From: Mesoterricola silvestris
GTDB taxonomy: Bacteria; Acidobacteriota; Holophagae; Holophagales; Holophagaceae
Assembly: GCF_030295405.1 (NCBI RefSeq)
Contig: NZ_AP027080.1
Span: 1,054,001 to 1,118,000 of the forward strand
Length of the DNA stretch: 64,000 nt
Direction: 5' to 3'
Both the position numbers and the translations under genes were made by a program. Positions 63,242-64,000 of this stretch are shown here, one piece after another; the first letter of the stretch is position 1; each line of letters starts with the position of its first letter. The notes beneath the pieces were generated by a model that worked only from the letters and a program-made list of their open reading frames with translations, had not been told where the DNA came from and ran no database searches.

Positions 63242-63421
63242 CTAAACCTCCGAGTGCGAGTCCTCCAGCCGCACCCGGATGGCCTCCAGCTTTTTCGCGG
63301 GGCATTGGCCGGACTTGCAGGAACCGCAGCCGGAACCGCAGGCGGATTTGAAGAAGCCCCGGGCCATGTAGGCGCCCGCGAGGGTGGTGAGGACGAGCAT
63401 GAGCCAATGTTGAATCGTCAT
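63242..63421 (-). CDS. FeoB-associated Cys-rich membrane protein (59 aa)
   Basis: A small protein with one transmembrane helix at the start (HWLMLVLTTLAGAYMARGFF), followed by a cysteine cluster (SACGSGCGSCKSGQCP, four Cys) and a charged helical tail. This matches the small FeoB-associated Cys-rich proteins that accompany ferrous iron transporters. It starts seven bases after the feoB stop on the same strand. It was found by reading the sequence directly and is shorter than most gene callers' cut-off. Confidence 0.85.
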   Translation of the reverse strand: MTIQHWLMLVLTTLAGAYMARGFFKSACGSGCGSCKSGQCPAKKLEAIRVRLEDSHSEV

Positions 63422-63428
63422 GGCAACC

Positions 63429-64000
63429 TCACGCGAAGCCCAGCAGGTGGCCGCCCAGGACCGTGAGCCAGGCCATGAGCCAGGCCAGTCCGGAGCCGTA
63501 GAGGATGGTGAAGCCGGCCCACAGGAAGCTGCGGGTCTCCTTGATGATCATGCCCACCGTGCCCAGGCAGGGGGTGTAGATGAGGGTGAAGACCATGAAG
63601 GCCAGGGCGGTGAGGGGGGTGAGGCCCGAGCGCTGCTTGAGGGCCTCCTGCAGGGCGCTGGCCTCCCCGCGCTCCCCGGGCTGGGCCTGGTGGATGACGG
63701 CCATGGTGCTCACGACGATCTCCTTGGCCACGAACCCGGCGGTGAGGGCCACCGTGTCCTTCCAGGCCTCGGCGCGGGTGTGGTACGGGTCGAGGATGGG
63801 GGCCAGGGTGGGCTCCATGATCTTGCCAAAGCGGGCGGCGAGGCTGGAGTTCACCACGCGGCTTTCGTGGGCCAGGTCCAGGGAGGCCAGCCGGGCGTCC
63901 CGGTCCGCCTCGGGCAGGTTCAGGGCCTGGACGGCGGCGTGCTGGGACTGAAGTTCGGCGCTCCAGGAACTGTTGGCGATCCCCGGGTAGTGGGACAGGA
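63429..64000 (-). CDS. feoB: Ferrous iron transporter FeoB, C-terminal part (5' end outside window)
   Basis: The last 190 or so residues of FeoB. Visible are LSHYPGIANSSW, the gate-region ARFGKIMEPTLAPILDPY, LTAGFVAKEIVVSTMAVIHQ and the helix LTALAFMVFTLIYTPCLGTV with the conserved Cys, followed by two more transmembrane helices. The G domain lies beyond the window edge. Together with the Cys-rich protein downstream this is the end of a feo operon for Fe(II) uptake. Confidence 0.92.
   Translation of the reverse strand, partial: LSHYPGIANSSWSAELQSQHAAVQALNLPEADRDARLASLDLAHESRVVNSSLAARFGKIMEPTLAPILDPYHTRAEAWKDTVALTAGFVAKEIVVSTMAVIHQAQPGERGEASALQEALKQRSGLTPLTALAFMVFTLIYTPCLGTVGMIIKETRSFLWAGFTILYGSGLAWLMAWLTVLGGHLLGFA

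Noticed and set aside
62634-63407. Several 60-130 codon frames inside the long inverted repeat
   Set aside because: They appear on both strands because the arms mirror each other, and none has a ribosome site or family resemblance. The only real gene here is the Cys-rich one at 63242-63421.

Overview
The window is 64 kb of very GC-rich chromosomal DNA from a diderm (Gram-negative-type) bacterium. Outer-membrane and LPS functions (LpxC, FadL, a VolA-like lipase, RlpA, several lipoproteins) sit among densely packed core-metabolism operons with ATGA or GTGA stop/start overlaps. The overall style and gene mix resemble a Holophagae-type Acidobacteriota (Geothrix/Holophaga-like). This is an inference from general knowledge and was not tested by any search. 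No prophage, insertion sequence, CRISPR array or rRNA was seen. The only RNA gene found is one tRNA-Thr (CGT).

Layout. 0-3.4 kb: the 3' part of a sugar-cation symporter, an intergenic repeat, an SDR oxidoreductase, and the ohr-ohrR peroxide pair. 3.4-8.8 kb: a complete late biotin operon bioB-F-(H-like)-C-D-A. 8.8-17 kb: a large receiver/ATP-grasp PEP-synthase-like protein divergent from a GAF protein, a cytidylate-kinase-like protein, a YqhD-type alcohol dehydrogenase, MobB, and a DUF2249/DUF438 pair behind an FNR/DNR-type box. 17-24.3 kb: a metzincin lipoprotein, two small coupled genes, and a VolA-like lipase next to FadL. 24.3-30.8 kb: a histidine operon (hisG-C-B-H-F-A/I/E-D) with an attenuator that appears to contain two successive His-rich leader peptides. 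31-38 kb: a GGDEF protein, a second cytidylate-kinase-like protein, serine acetyltransferase, MarC, an S9 peptidase and the tRNA. 38-50.5 kb: PhoH, TyrS, a DUF4388/SPOR-type protein, RlpA, IspD, LpxC, then a three-gene cassette of degenerate HisC-HAD, HisH and HisF paralogues. 50.5-64 kb: a tartrate/D-malate dehydrogenase-like enzyme, an alpha/beta hydrolase, OsmC, a MacAB-like ABC exporter, acetate kinase, a TIGR02757 protein, a phosphotransferase-like protein, an MshEN-domain protein, and the end of a feo locus.

Most unusual content. (1) The HisC'-HAD/HisH'/HisF' cassette at 45.8-48.3 kb follows the hisC-B-H-F order of the true operon, but lacks the HisH cysteine nucleophile and the first HisF catalytic aspartate, and keeps an intact HAD phosphatase. 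(2) The double histidine leader. (3) A HisA-HisI-HisE triple fusion. (4) Several families of palindromic intergenic elements: two 262-bp copies that each begin exactly at a stop codon, two related inverted-repeat elements, a 469-bp long inverted repeat with 204-bp arms, and a 184-bp inverted repeat with 37-bp arms.
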